Shown here: positions 7,227 to 15,723 of the stretch, piece after piece
Layout: the number at the start of each line of letters is the position of its first letter
Position numbering within the stretch: position 1 is the stretch's first letter
Assembly (NCBI RefSeq): GCF_000212735.1
Contig: NC_015510.1
Location: forward strand, 7,131,001 to 7,195,000
DNA: 64,000 bases
Reading direction: 5' to 3'
DNA from: Haliscomenobacter hydrossis DSM 1100
GTDB lineage: Bacteria > Bacteroidota > Bacteroidia > Chitinophagales > Saprospiraceae
Translations under genes and position numbers: made by a program
The notes under the pieces: model-generated
Seen by the model: only the letters and a program-made list of their open reading frames with translations
Told to the model about the DNA's origin: nothing
Databases searched by the model: none

Positions 7227-9695
7227 ATGAATCCACAGTCCAACCCGCAGTTGGAGTTAGCTCATGAATATGTGCGCAATACCCGCAAGAACATCTTTTT
7301 GACGGGTAAGGCAGGTACGGGGAAAACCACTTTTTTGCGCAATCTCCAAAACGATTTGATCAAACGGATGGTGATTGTGGCCTCTACCGGGGTGGCTGCC
7401 ATCAATGCGGGGGGCATGACCATTCATTCGTTTTTCCAATTGCCGTTTGGTCCCTATTTGCCGGGCAAAATGGAAGACGCCAGCCGGATGCGGCGTTTCA
7501 CCGGACAAAAAATCAGCCTGATCAAAAGTCTGGACTTGCTGGTCATCGACGAAATCAGTATGGTGCGGGCGGATGTATTGGATGGCATTGATGAAGTGCT
7601 GCGGCGTTACCGCGATCGGTCGCTCCCATTCGGTGGAGTACAATTGCTGATGATCGGCGACTTACACCAATTGCCTCCCGTGGTCAAGGACGAAGAATGG
7701 AACCTGCTGCGCGAACATTACCGCACCGCTTATTTCTTTGGCAGCCATGCCTTGCAACAAACCGATACGGTACGCATCGAACTCAAACACATTTACCGCC
7801 AGTCAGATGAGCATTTTATTGCTTTGCTCAACAAGGTGCGCGACAACAAGATTGATGACGAAGTGTTGTCGCTGCTCAATAGCCGTTACATCCCCAATTT
7901 TCAGCCCAAAGAGGAGGACGCCTACATTACCCTCACTGCCCACAACGCCTCGGCTCGGGAAATCAATAGCCACAAATTAGCCGAATTGCCGGGTAAAGTG
8001 CAACAGTTCAGCGCCAGTGTTACCGGCGATTTTCCCAGTTTTTCCTATCCCACGGACGAAGTGCTGGAGTTCAAAAAAGAGGCGCAGGTCATGTTTGTCA
8101 AAAACGACATTTCTCACGACAAGCGCTACTACAATGGCAAAATTGGCAAAATCATCAAAATTGACGACGGCATCATTTACGTTAAATGCCCCGGTGATTA
8201 CCTGGAAATTGAGGTAAAACCCGATGAGTGGAAAAACGTAAAATACTCCCTGGACGAAGAGAATAAAGAAGTTAAAGAGGACACCGTCGGTACCTTTACC
8301 CAATATCCCCTGAAATTGGCCTGGGCCATCACCATCCACAAAAGCCAGGGCTTGACCTTTGAACGCGCGGTTATCGACGCGCAGGCTGCCTTTGCGCATG
8401 GGCAAGTGTACGTGGCGCTCAGCCGTTGCAAAAGTTTTGAGGGCATTGTATTGCATTCCAAAATTGGCCAATCGAGTGTACGCACCGATACGGTGGTCAA
8501 AAACTACACCGAAGAGGCCGATAAAAACGCTCCAGATGAAGCCCATTTGACCCAATCCAAGGTCGAGTTCCAACAAACCTTGATCCGGGAGTTGTTCGAT
8601 TTTTCAGCCTTTAAACGCCATTTGGAACACGCCAGACGTACTTTTTTAGGCCACAGCAACACCCTGTCGACCGATTCTGTAACACAATTCCAGGCAGTGG
8701 AAGAGCAAGCACAGGCTGAAGTCCTCAGCGTTGCCCAGAAGTTTAGGCCCCAAATGGAAATGTATTTCCTGCAAGGTGGCTTGCCCGAGGAAAACACCGA
8801 GTTGCAACAGCGCATCCAAAAAGCCAGTGTATATTTTGAAGACAAAGTAGGCGCAGTGATTTTGCCCCTTTTGAAAAATATTCCCCTCATCACCGACAAC
8901 AAAGCGGTGGAAAAACTGGCGGCGGAAGCGCTGGGCGACCTGTTCAAAGACCTCTTTATCAAAACGGCTTGTTTTACCAAAAGTAAAACATCCTTTGTCG
9001 CCCAGCAATATTTACAGACCAAAGCCAACGCGGAAATTGACTTCCTGCGTACTCCTACCAAACCTGCGGTGAACAAGCGCAGTGCAGCCATCAATACGCC
9101 CCACCCAGCTTTGTACCATACCCTACTGAAATGGCGCGAAGACATGGCGGCGGCATACGAAATCGAGCTTTACGATGTACTCCCCAGCAAATCCCTACAA
9201 CTCATCGTGCAAATGCTGCCCACTAGCACTGCGGCTTTGAAAAAGGTCAAGGGGATCGGTAAAGGTAAAATCAAGCAGTTTGGTACGGAGTTGTTGTCGA
9301 TCATCAAGCAATATGTGGAAGTAAATGAGTTGCAAGAAATGCAGTTATTTTTGCCGGAGATTGAAGTACCTCTGAAGCCCATTAAGCCGGACACCAAGTT
9401 ATTGAGTTTTGAATTGTACAAGGCGGGGAAAACGGTAGCAGAAATTGCCCTCGAACGAAGTTTAGCCCCAACGACCATTGAAGGCCACCTGGCGCATTAC
9501 GTGGGAACGGGCGAACTTGATGTGCTGGATTTTGTGGAACAAACTAAAATTCAGCCAATTATTGAATGTCTTCAAGCAAGTGAAACCGGATTTTTAAACG
9601 AGGCGAAAGCGGCCTTGGGCGATGATTTTTCGTATACGGAAATTCGGATGGTGCAGAAGTTTTTTGAGCGCTTGGTGGAACAGGGAGAAATTTAA
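7227..9695 (+). CDS. PIF1-type DNA helicase with HRDC and helix-turn-helix tail
   Basis: ATP-dependent DNA helicase of 822 residues. The Walker A motif GKAGTGKTT (27-35) sits close to the N-terminus; Walker B is VIDEISMV; the later motif AWAITIHKSQGLTFERAVID is the UvrD-like C-terminal motif that follows the SH3-like insertion in RecD2/PIF1 enzymes. The last third carries an HRDC-like segment (LLKWREDMAAAYEIELYDVL through VKGIGKGKIKQFG) and then a helix-turn-helix of the RQC-tail kind (GKTVAEIALERSLAPTTIEGH). The start is the ATG at 7227; the frame is open to 7107 but that part has no conserved sequence and lies upstream of the likely promoter. Probable role: unwinding of G-quadruplex or recombination intermediates (family-based inference). 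Confidence 0.88.
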   Translation: MNPQSNPQLELAHEYVRNTRKNIFLTGKAGTGKTTFLRNLQNDLIKRMVIVASTGVAAINAGGMTIHSFFQLPFGPYLPGKMEDASRMRRFTGQKISLIKSLDLLVIDEISMVRADVLDGIDEVLRRYRDRSLPFGGVQLLMIGDLHQLPPVVKDEEWNLLREHYRTAYFFGSHALQQTDTVRIELKHIYRQSDEHFIALLNKVRDNKIDDEVLSLLNSRYIPNFQPKEEDAYITLTAHNASAREINSHKLAELPGKVQQFSASVTGDFPSFSYPTDEVLEFKKEAQVMFVKNDISHDKRYYNGKIGKIIKIDDGIIYVKCPGDYLEIEVKPDEWKNVKYSLDEENKEVKEDTVGTFTQYPLKLAWAITIHKSQGLTFERAVIDAQAAFAHGQVYVALSRCKSFEGIVLHSKIGQSSVRTDTVVKNYTEEADKNAPDEAHLTQSKVEFQQTLIRELFDFSAFKRHLEHARRTFLGHSNTLSTDSVTQFQAVEEQAQAEVLSVAQKFRPQMEMYFLQGGLPEENTELQQRIQKASVYFEDKVGAVILPLLKNIPLITDNKAVEKLAAEALGDLFKDLFIKTACFTKSKTSFVAQQYLQTKANAEIDFLRTPTKPAVNKRSAAINTPHPALYHTLLKWREDMAAAYEIELYDVLPSKSLQLIVQMLPTSTAALKKVKGIGKGKIKQFGTELLSIIKQYVEVNELQEMQLFLPEIEVPLKPIKPDTKLLSFELYKAGKTVAEIALERSLAPTTIEGHLAHYVGTGELDVLDFVEQTKIQPIIECLQASETGFLNEAKAALGDDFSYTEIRMVQKFFERLVEQGEI

Positions 9696-9796
9696 AAATT
9701 AAATAAAATAAAAAGCGGCTTTCCAATTACCTTTTGCCAATCGGCTGCAATACACACCTGAAGACCAAATAAAGTAAAAATAAGCGCTTCATTGTT

Positions 9797-9804
9797 TACT
9801 TTTG
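9797..9804 (+). promoter_or_regulatory. putative -7 promoter box of the sigma/CHAT operon
   Basis: TACTTTTG matches the Bacteroidota -7 consensus TAnnTTTG at all fixed positions and lies about 33 bases before the ATG at 9837. No matching -33 TTTG is seen, so confidence is limited. Confidence 0.35.
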
Positions 9805-9836
9805 AGTCAAGTGGTGCCTTATACTGCTATCGTACA

Positions 9837-10451
9837 ATGAGTTTAACCTGGAGCGATTGGTTTTCACATGATTCTGCGAGCACTCGTTTTGCTACGCACG
9901 AAGCCCTGTTTGAAGGACTAAAAAAAGAGGACAATGCGGCCATTTTATACACCCAAATCAAGGTACTGCCGAGTGTTAAGAAATTGACGAAAGACTACGG
10001 CTTGCCCTTAGAGCAAGTTGATGACATTTTAAACCAAAGTACCCTCATCCTGCTGCGGAAAATTGGCGATGGCTCCTATCAGTTTCAAAACTATGCCCCA
10101 ACAACTTATTTGATTGAAATAGCCCGCCGAGTAGCCTTGATGGCAACCCGGGCTTTGAAAAAAACAACCAAACCCCTCGACAACATCCCGGAAACGAGTG
10201 ATCCTGATTTTGAGGCTTTGCTGCGCCACAGTGAAGCCGCAGAAACGGTCAATTTGTTGCTGGGTAAAATGGGCGACCCCTGTGAACAGGTGATTCGTTT
10301 TCACCACATCGACGGGCTCAGCGATGAAGAAGTGGTGCAACAACAGCTGACCAAATACTTAAGCCCGGATAGTTTAAAAAACAAACGCAGTGATTGCATG
10401 AAAAAACTGGTACTAATTGCGCAACAATGGAAGACCTCGACAAATATCTGA
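9837..10451 (+). CDS. ECF-like RNA polymerase sigma factor (CHAT-associated)
   Basis: A 204-residue sigma-70-family regulator. Region 2-like sequence is seen around LEQVDDILNQSTLILLRKI and FQNYAPTTYLIEIARRVAL; a region 4-like helix-turn-helix is EQVIRFHHIDGLSDEEVVQ followed by SPDSLKNKRSDCMKKL. The ATG at 9837 was chosen because the upstream extension starts with TTG and overlaps the likely -7 box. The downstream gene starts inside its last codons (25-base overlap), so the two are translationally coupled. It probably directs transcription of this operon or of the secreted proteins further on; the target is inference. Confidence 0.75.
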   Translation: MSLTWSDWFSHDSASTRFATHEALFEGLKKEDNAAILYTQIKVLPSVKKLTKDYGLPLEQVDDILNQSTLILLRKIGDGSYQFQNYAPTTYLIEIARRVALMATRALKKTTKPLDNIPETSDPDFEALLRHSEAAETVNLLLGKMGDPCEQVIRFHHIDGLSDEEVVQQQLTKYLSPDSLKNKRSDCMKKLVLIAQQWKTSTNI

Positions 10452-11209
10452 GCGGTGAAATGAATGATGCAGAACGCCAGCGCTTTGAGGCCAAACTGGC
10501 AACAGATGAGGACTTGAACACTTTGCAAGACCTGCGGCTGGGTTTGAAACATTTACATTTGAAGAAAAAAACCGGCGAGGTGGCGATTTTGCGCCAACAA
10601 TGGAGAAAAAAACAAATTCAAAAGACCTGGTTGCGTTGGGGCTTTCTGATTGGGATCAGCTTGCTGGGTGTTTTTATTGGCTATAAAAAGTATTTTTCAA
10701 GCACTGCACCAGCAGAAAAAACTGTACCCGAAGGCCAAGGCGAAGAAGTAGTGCCTGGCCTCAAAGAATCAGGCAACACCAAAAAAGAACCGGAATCAAC
10801 AACAAAACGCAAATACACTGGGCCGATTGCCGATGTCGGAGTAGTGGATCATTTTGATGTGGAGACCGGCTCAACCATGCGCGGCGTATACGAGGGTTTA
10901 GATTCACTCAGTTTGCAAGTTCTTGATACCTTGATCATCTATACGACGCAGTTACCTCCACCTTCAAAGCGCGAAAATTGGAACAAGGCATTGCAACAAC
11001 TCATCGAAGGTAAGCCCCAATTGGCCAAGTCTTCTATTTTTGAACTGGAAAAAACGGATGCACAGGAGGCCAGATGGTTGTTGGCGGTGGCACTACTGGC
11101 TGAGGGAAGAAATGAAGAATCCTTAGAAATTTTGCAAACCATTGCCCAGAGACCTGAGCACCCTAGATCGAGTGTAGCTGCCCGAGCACTTGATCTGTTG
11201 GAAAATTGA
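10427..11209 (+). CDS. Single-pass membrane protein, likely anti-sigma or signalling partner
   Basis: A 260-residue protein starting at the ATG at 10427, inside the end of the sigma gene. The N-terminus (MEDLDKYLSGEMNDAERQRF) has the short acidic helix pattern of Bacteroidota anti-sigma factors but no zinc-binding HxxxCxxC. One membrane helix lies at about 65-86 (WGFLIGISLLGVFIGY), then a charged linker, then a C-terminal helical hairpin region (NKALQQLIEGKPQLAKSSIF, ARWLLAVALLAEGRNEESLE) resembling TPR repeats. It therefore links a cytoplasmic N-terminus with a TPR-like periplasmic part, suited to relay a signal from the secreted CHAT protein to the sigma factor. That function is inference. 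Confidence 0.65.
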   Translation: MEDLDKYLSGEMNDAERQRFEAKLATDEDLNTLQDLRLGLKHLHLKKKTGEVAILRQQWRKKQIQKTWLRWGFLIGISLLGVFIGYKKYFSSTAPAEKTVPEGQGEEVVPGLKESGNTKKEPESTTKRKYTGPIADVGVVDHFDVETGSTMRGVYEGLDSLSLQVLDTLIIYTTQLPPPSKRENWNKALQQLIEGKPQLAKSSIFELEKTDAQEARWLLAVALLAEGRNEESLEILQTIAQRPEHPRSSVAARALDLLEN

Positions 11210-11245
11210 TTCCCAGCATTTGATGGGCATTTAAACCCAATACTG

Positions 11246-14200
11246 ATGAAACGAACTTCCATTTATTCGCCCTTTTTAATACAAATTCTATTCTTTATTG
11301 GCAATGGTGCCATTGCTGCCCAATCGGTTCAAGACTTGCAAGCTTCTTTCGACGCGTCCAGATCCGCTGGCGACATGAAGGCTGCGATCCCCTTTGCAGA
11401 AAAAATAATTGTTGTTTTGGAACAGCAAGGTACACCAAACAAAACTTTGTACACCCAAAAGTTGGTGCAGTTGAGCAGATCTTACAACCACGATTTTCGC
11501 AGAAAAGATGCAGAGCAGCTCAGTTTAAAAGCACTAAGTGTTAACCCTCTTAAAGATACCCTCTACGCCGATGCCTTGATTGAATGGTGTTTTGCCATTG
11601 GTGGACAGGGGCAATACGTACGTGCCGATTCCATTGCACAATTGGCCATTAACCTTCGTCGGCAATTGCTCGGTGAAAACAATCTGCCTTTCGGTGTAGC
11701 ACTTTTTGCGTCTGCCGGGATGAAATTTCAAGGAGGGCAAATTTTGCAAGCCATCCATACTTTTGAACAGTGCCGAGCTTTGTGGCGCAAAAACAACCTG
11801 GGCCGACCGGATATGCTGGTTCAAATTCTCTCCTATTTGGGCAATAGTTATTACATATCTGGAAAATCCAGTAAGGCAGAACTCTTATACAAGGAGTCGA
11901 TAACCTTAAGAAATTCGCTTACAGGGCTCAACAAGATCGCCTTTATGGAAACCTCAAATCTTGCCAATATCTTGATTGGAAAAGGCCAATACACCGAGGC
12001 AGATCAATTGATTGAGGCTTTACAAATAACCCTCCAGGATGCCGGAATTTTACACGATCCACGTTATGCCGATATTTTTTTGGTCAAAGCGCAGTTGTTG
12101 GGCAACATGAATCAACATGAGGAAGCCATAAGCAGCGTCCAAAAAGGCAAATCCATCTTGATGAAAGCCTTTGGAGCGAACAACCCTTATTTGTTTCAAT
12201 ACGACAACTTAATGGCCAATGCCTGGGTTTCTGCGGGAAAACCGGAGGAAGCCATAAAAGTATATCGATCAGCCTTGGACTCGATGAAGGTACTAGGTGG
12301 TGAAGCCTGGATAGAATACAGTATGCTCAAGGGTGGATTGGCCAATGCCTATGTATCTGCCCGCAATTATCAAGGCGCGATTGATTTGTATTTGGAATCG
12401 ATTGCTTATTACGAAAAAACCGGAGACAGCGGATATGATGTGGTGCTAAAAAGCATGTACCTGGGATTATGTGAGGCCTACCGATATGTGCACAATTATG
12501 TGGAAAGTAGAAAATATTTACAAAAATTTGAAGCCATTGGAATTCCAGACAATGCCAAGGACAACTGGGCGGCATTTTTAAACGCTGAATTATCTTTTGT
12601 AGAAAAAAACTATCCTGTGGTAGTGCCGAGTTCAAGAACCTATACGGAAACCATCAAGAAACAAATTGGCAACGAAATATTTCTGTTTGATGATCAAAAG
12701 CGCCAAAGTCAAATTCAGGATGTACAACATGCTGCAAATGCTGTGTTGACACTAATAAAGGCCGATGCTTCCCAAAAAAATATACCTGAATTAGTAGATA
12801 TTTTTCTTGATTTTCAATTGTTTAAAAAATCCTTATTGCTTACTGCTTCTCAGCGAATCCGTTCAGGCATCCTGAATGGTACCGATGACAAACTAAAAGA
12901 GCGCTACAACAATTGGATCGATCAGAAAGATGAATTGGCCTATTATTATACGCGCCCCAGGGCGGAATTAGTAGCTGAAAACATAGAACTACCACAGCTG
13001 GAAGCACGTATTGATTCATTGGAAAAAATCCTTGCTCGTAGCAATACAGCTTACAATATGACCACCAATGATTTGAAAATCAATTGGAAAATGGTTCGAG
13101 CTGCCCTCCAACCTGGACAAGCTGCCCTCGAAATTGTACGGTGGCAGGGCCAATTGTATAGTCCTGTTGATTCAGTTCATTACGCGGTATTCATTCTCAC
13201 ACCAGATCGCCCTGAACCCGCACTGGCATTCATTGCCGATGGAGATAGACTAGAGCAAGTCTTACTTGAAAAGCACTTATTGGCTTGTACAAGTCCACAA
13301 TCGGCTGCACCGACCAGTGACTTGTACAACGCGGTATGGAAAAACATCGAGCCGTATGTGAAAAATGCCAAGACCATTTTTGTGGCTGCGGATGGCTGCT
13401 TTCACAAGATCAACTTTGCCACCTTGCGCCAGCCCGACAATACCTACCTTGCGGATCGGTACAACTTTCAGCCGGTATTTTCACTGAAGGATATTTTGAA
13501 AGAACCGGGCACTGTTGTAGCATCGCGCAGTGCTTTTTTACTGGGCAACCCTGCTTTTTCACCAGAAAAAAACACGGAGGCAGCTACTGCAAGCCGTAGT
13601 CGCACGATTGAAAACACAGCTGCTGATACCACAGATTATGCCGTGTACAACCCCTTGGGCATACTCCGTGACCTCAACGCTACCCGTGGCATCGAACTCA
13701 AGTCACTCCCCGGTAGCCAAAAAGAAGTAGACGACCTTTCTGCTTTGTTGCAGCGCAACGGCTGGCAAACTACCCTCTATACCGGCACTAAGGCAAGAGA
13801 AGAAGAGGTGAAATCTTTGCGCAGTCCTAGGGTAATGCACCTGGCAACCCATGGCTATTTTTTAGCTAATGAACGAGCTGGGACCGCTGGATTGAGTCGG
13901 GAAACAGTCGTGCGCAATCCCTTGCTGCGCTCTATGTTGTTTTTTGCCGGAGCACAAAATACCCTGGATAGAAAACCTCTGGATCAAAAAGACGATGGCA
14001 TCCTTACGGCATATGAGGTGCAAAACATGAATCTGGATGGTACCGAATTGGTGGTGCTGTCGGCCTGCAAAACCGGACAAGGAAAGGTGCAAAACGGTGA
14101 AGGTGTGTATGGACTGCAACGCGCCCTCCGCATTGCGGGTGCCCAAAACCTTCTGCTTTCCCTTTGGGACGTTGACGACGAAGTTGGCCGTACGTTTATG

Positions 14201-14329
14201 CAAACATTTTATGAACAATGGCTGGGTGGAAAATCCAAACCCGAAGCATTCCGCTATACTCAACTGGCGATAAAAGCAAAATACCCCCATCCTTTTTACT
14301 GGGCCGGATTTATTTTAATTGGTAACTAA
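11246..14329 (+). CDS. Exported TPR-CHAT domain protein (putative caspase-like protease)
   Basis: A 1027-residue protein with an N-terminal signal peptide (about 1-25, IGNGAIAAQS). About 500 residues of TPR repeats follow (ANAWVSAGKPEEAIKVYRSA, LANAYVSARNYQGAIDLYLE), then a coiled segment, then a CHAT domain from about residue 700 to the end. The CHAT catalytic dyad is visible: His869 in VMHLATHGYF and Cys941 in LVVLSACKTGQG. CHAT is a clan CD peptidase fold related to caspases and separase. The signal peptide places the protease outside the cytoplasm, unlike CHAT proteases of known defence systems. It is the last gene of the sigma/membrane-protein/CHAT operon and ends before a strong terminator. 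Substrate unknown. Confidence 0.88.
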   Translation: MKRTSIYSPFLIQILFFIGNGAIAAQSVQDLQASFDASRSAGDMKAAIPFAEKIIVVLEQQGTPNKTLYTQKLVQLSRSYNHDFRRKDAEQLSLKALSVNPLKDTLYADALIEWCFAIGGQGQYVRADSIAQLAINLRRQLLGENNLPFGVALFASAGMKFQGGQILQAIHTFEQCRALWRKNNLGRPDMLVQILSYLGNSYYISGKSSKAELLYKESITLRNSLTGLNKIAFMETSNLANILIGKGQYTEADQLIEALQITLQDAGILHDPRYADIFLVKAQLLGNMNQHEEAISSVQKGKSILMKAFGANNPYLFQYDNLMANAWVSAGKPEEAIKVYRSALDSMKVLGGEAWIEYSMLKGGLANAYVSARNYQGAIDLYLESIAYYEKTGDSGYDVVLKSMYLGLCEAYRYVHNYVESRKYLQKFEAIGIPDNAKDNWAAFLNAELSFVEKNYPVVVPSSRTYTETIKKQIGNEIFLFDDQKRQSQIQDVQHAANAVLTLIKADASQKNIPELVDIFLDFQLFKKSLLLTASQRIRSGILNGTDDKLKERYNNWIDQKDELAYYYTRPRAELVAENIELPQLEARIDSLEKILARSNTAYNMTTNDLKINWKMVRAALQPGQAALEIVRWQGQLYSPVDSVHYAVFILTPDRPEPALAFIADGDRLEQVLLEKHLLACTSPQSAAPTSDLYNAVWKNIEPYVKNAKTIFVAADGCFHKINFATLRQPDNTYLADRYNFQPVFSLKDILKEPGTVVASRSAFLLGNPAFSPEKNTEAATASRSRTIENTAADTTDYAVYNPLGILRDLNATRGIELKSLPGSQKEVDDLSALLQRNGWQTTLYTGTKAREEEVKSLRSPRVMHLATHGYFLANERAGTAGLSRETVVRNPLLRSMLFFAGAQNTLDRKPLDQKDDGILTAYEVQNMNLDGTELVVLSACKTGQGKVQNGEGVYGLQRALRIAGAQNLLLSLWDVDDEVGRTFMQTFYEQWLGGKSKPEAFRYTQLAIKAKYPHPFYWAGFILIGN

Positions 14330-14350
14330 ACAGCTCATTATCAATTTTAT

Positions 14351-14396
14351 AAAAGCCTGTTTGGAGTAACATCCAAACAGGCTTTTATTTTTTTTG
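14351..14396 (+). terminator. Rho-independent terminator after the CHAT gene
   Basis: 14351-14365 pairs perfectly with 14372-14386 (15 base pairs, 6-base loop), followed by a T-rich run to 14395. It ends the sigma/CHAT operon 22 bases after its stop codon. The T-run continues into an open frame that should not be used as the next gene's start. Confidence 0.88.
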
Positions 14397-14501
14397 AAAA
14401 AAACTTCATTTTCCGGTTACCTCCACTTAGCTCCCTGCAATACACTCCCAAACGCCCACAAAACGGCGCTGCAAATTTTTAAACCCAATAATTCTACAAC
14501 C

Positions 14502-15668
14502 ATGAAAAAGACATCTTTCATCCCTGTGTTTTGCCTGATCATCGCACTTTTTGTTGCTGCAACAACTGCCCAAGCGCAGTGGATCAACGGCACCAGTATC
14601 TATCCTACCGATTTGAATAAAAAAGTAGGCATTGGACTAAAAGACCCCAACCTCCAATTAGAAGTAAAAGGTGGATTTGGCTTGCGTGCCAATGACAATA
14701 CTGTGCTTGCCAATTTTTCTGACGATGGCAAAGGCAATTTGAACATCAATTCTTACTACTCCACTTTTATTGGTAGCGTACCCAAACACATCTTACTGAA
14801 TCCCGCCCCATTTTATGGCCGCTCCGGTAATGTTGGCGTTGGTGCCACCGACCCCACAGAAGCGAAACTAGTAGTCAAAGGCAGCATCGGCAACACCGTA
14901 GCCATGTTTGGCCAAGGCCAGGCGGGTATCTCCCTGGTACGCGATTGGGCATCGATTGGCTTTAACGCTTATTACAACGGAACCTGGAAAGCCATGAGCA
15001 AAGGACGTGGCGCAGTGATTGGATGTGACCCTACCACCGGCAGAATCGAATTCATCCAAAATGGTCTCTCCAATGCCAATGAAGCAGTAAGTACTACAAC
15101 CCCAATGGTCATTGAAGCGGATGGCAAAGTCAGCATCGGCGGTAGGCTGAGCAGTGCTCAACTGACCGTGGTTTCCAATCAGAACACCACAATGGACAAC
15201 ACCCTGACCCTTTCTAATCCTGCAATCGGTCCCAATCAAAGCCATGTACACTGGGGAGCCAGAGGTGATTGGTACATCCGCAGTGCTGCTGACAATGGGG
15301 TGGTGGTCATCCAGGACAATGCCGGTGCTGTAGGTATTGGTACGGGCAACACGGCTGGCTTTAAACTTGCGGTCAATGGAAAAATCCGTGCCAAAGAAAT
15401 CCGCGTAGAAACAGGCTGGGCCGATTACGTTTTTGCCCCTGAGTACAAACTGCGCCCACTCGAAGAAGTAGAAAGTTTCATCAAAGCCAACCAGCACTTG
15501 CCAGAAATTCAACCCGCTTCCGAGATTCAAGCCAATGGATTGGATGTAGCCGCTACAACCACCAAGATGATGGCCAAAATTGAAGAACTGACTTTGTACC
15601 TCATCGAGATGAAGAAGGAAAACGACGCGCTGAAGCAACGGGTAAACACTTTAGAAAACAAACAATAA
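14502..15668 (+). CDS. Secreted fibre-like protein with C-terminal chaperone/coiled-coil motif
   Basis: A 388-residue secreted protein. The signal peptide is at about 1-27 (ending TTAQAQW). The body contains repeated short motifs with VGIG and LxVKG (KKVGIGLKDPNLQLEVKGG, GNVGVGATDPTEAKLVVKG), a pattern common in Bacteroidota fibre or tail-fibre-like proteins. The end has the common C-terminal block (KLRPLEEVESFIKANQHLPE, then a heptad coiled coil to the stop), which resembles the S74-type intramolecular chaperone tail, but no self-cleavage residues can be assigned. The ATG at 14502 was chosen because it gives the signal peptide; an upstream in-frame TTG would lie in the terminator. Role likely structural, on the cell surface. 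Confidence 0.7.
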   Translation: MKKTSFIPVFCLIIALFVAATTAQAQWINGTSIYPTDLNKKVGIGLKDPNLQLEVKGGFGLRANDNTVLANFSDDGKGNLNINSYYSTFIGSVPKHILLNPAPFYGRSGNVGVGATDPTEAKLVVKGSIGNTVAMFGQGQAGISLVRDWASIGFNAYYNGTWKAMSKGRGAVIGCDPTTGRIEFIQNGLSNANEAVSTTTPMVIEADGKVSIGGRLSSAQLTVVSNQNTTMDNTLTLSNPAIGPNQSHVHWGARGDWYIRSAADNGVVVIQDNAGAVGIGTGNTAGFKLAVNGKIRAKEIRVETGWADYVFAPEYKLRPLEEVESFIKANQHLPEIQPASEIQANGLDVAATTTKMMAKIEELTLYLIEMKKENDALKQRVNTLENKQ

Positions 15669-15723
15669 TCAGCGCTACAGCTGGTAACGCGTGCAACCTC
15701 TCCACTTCTTAAAGCTTAAAACC

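Noticed and set aside
11246-14329. CHAT protein as part of a gasdermin or Craspase-type defence system
   Set aside because: It has a signal peptide, and no gasdermin, effector or Cas gene is near; a sigma factor and TM protein point to signalling instead.
14868-15638. A 256-codon minus-strand frame
   Set aside because: Antisense to the fibre-like protein; no family pattern, while the plus strand has a signal peptide and coiled coil.
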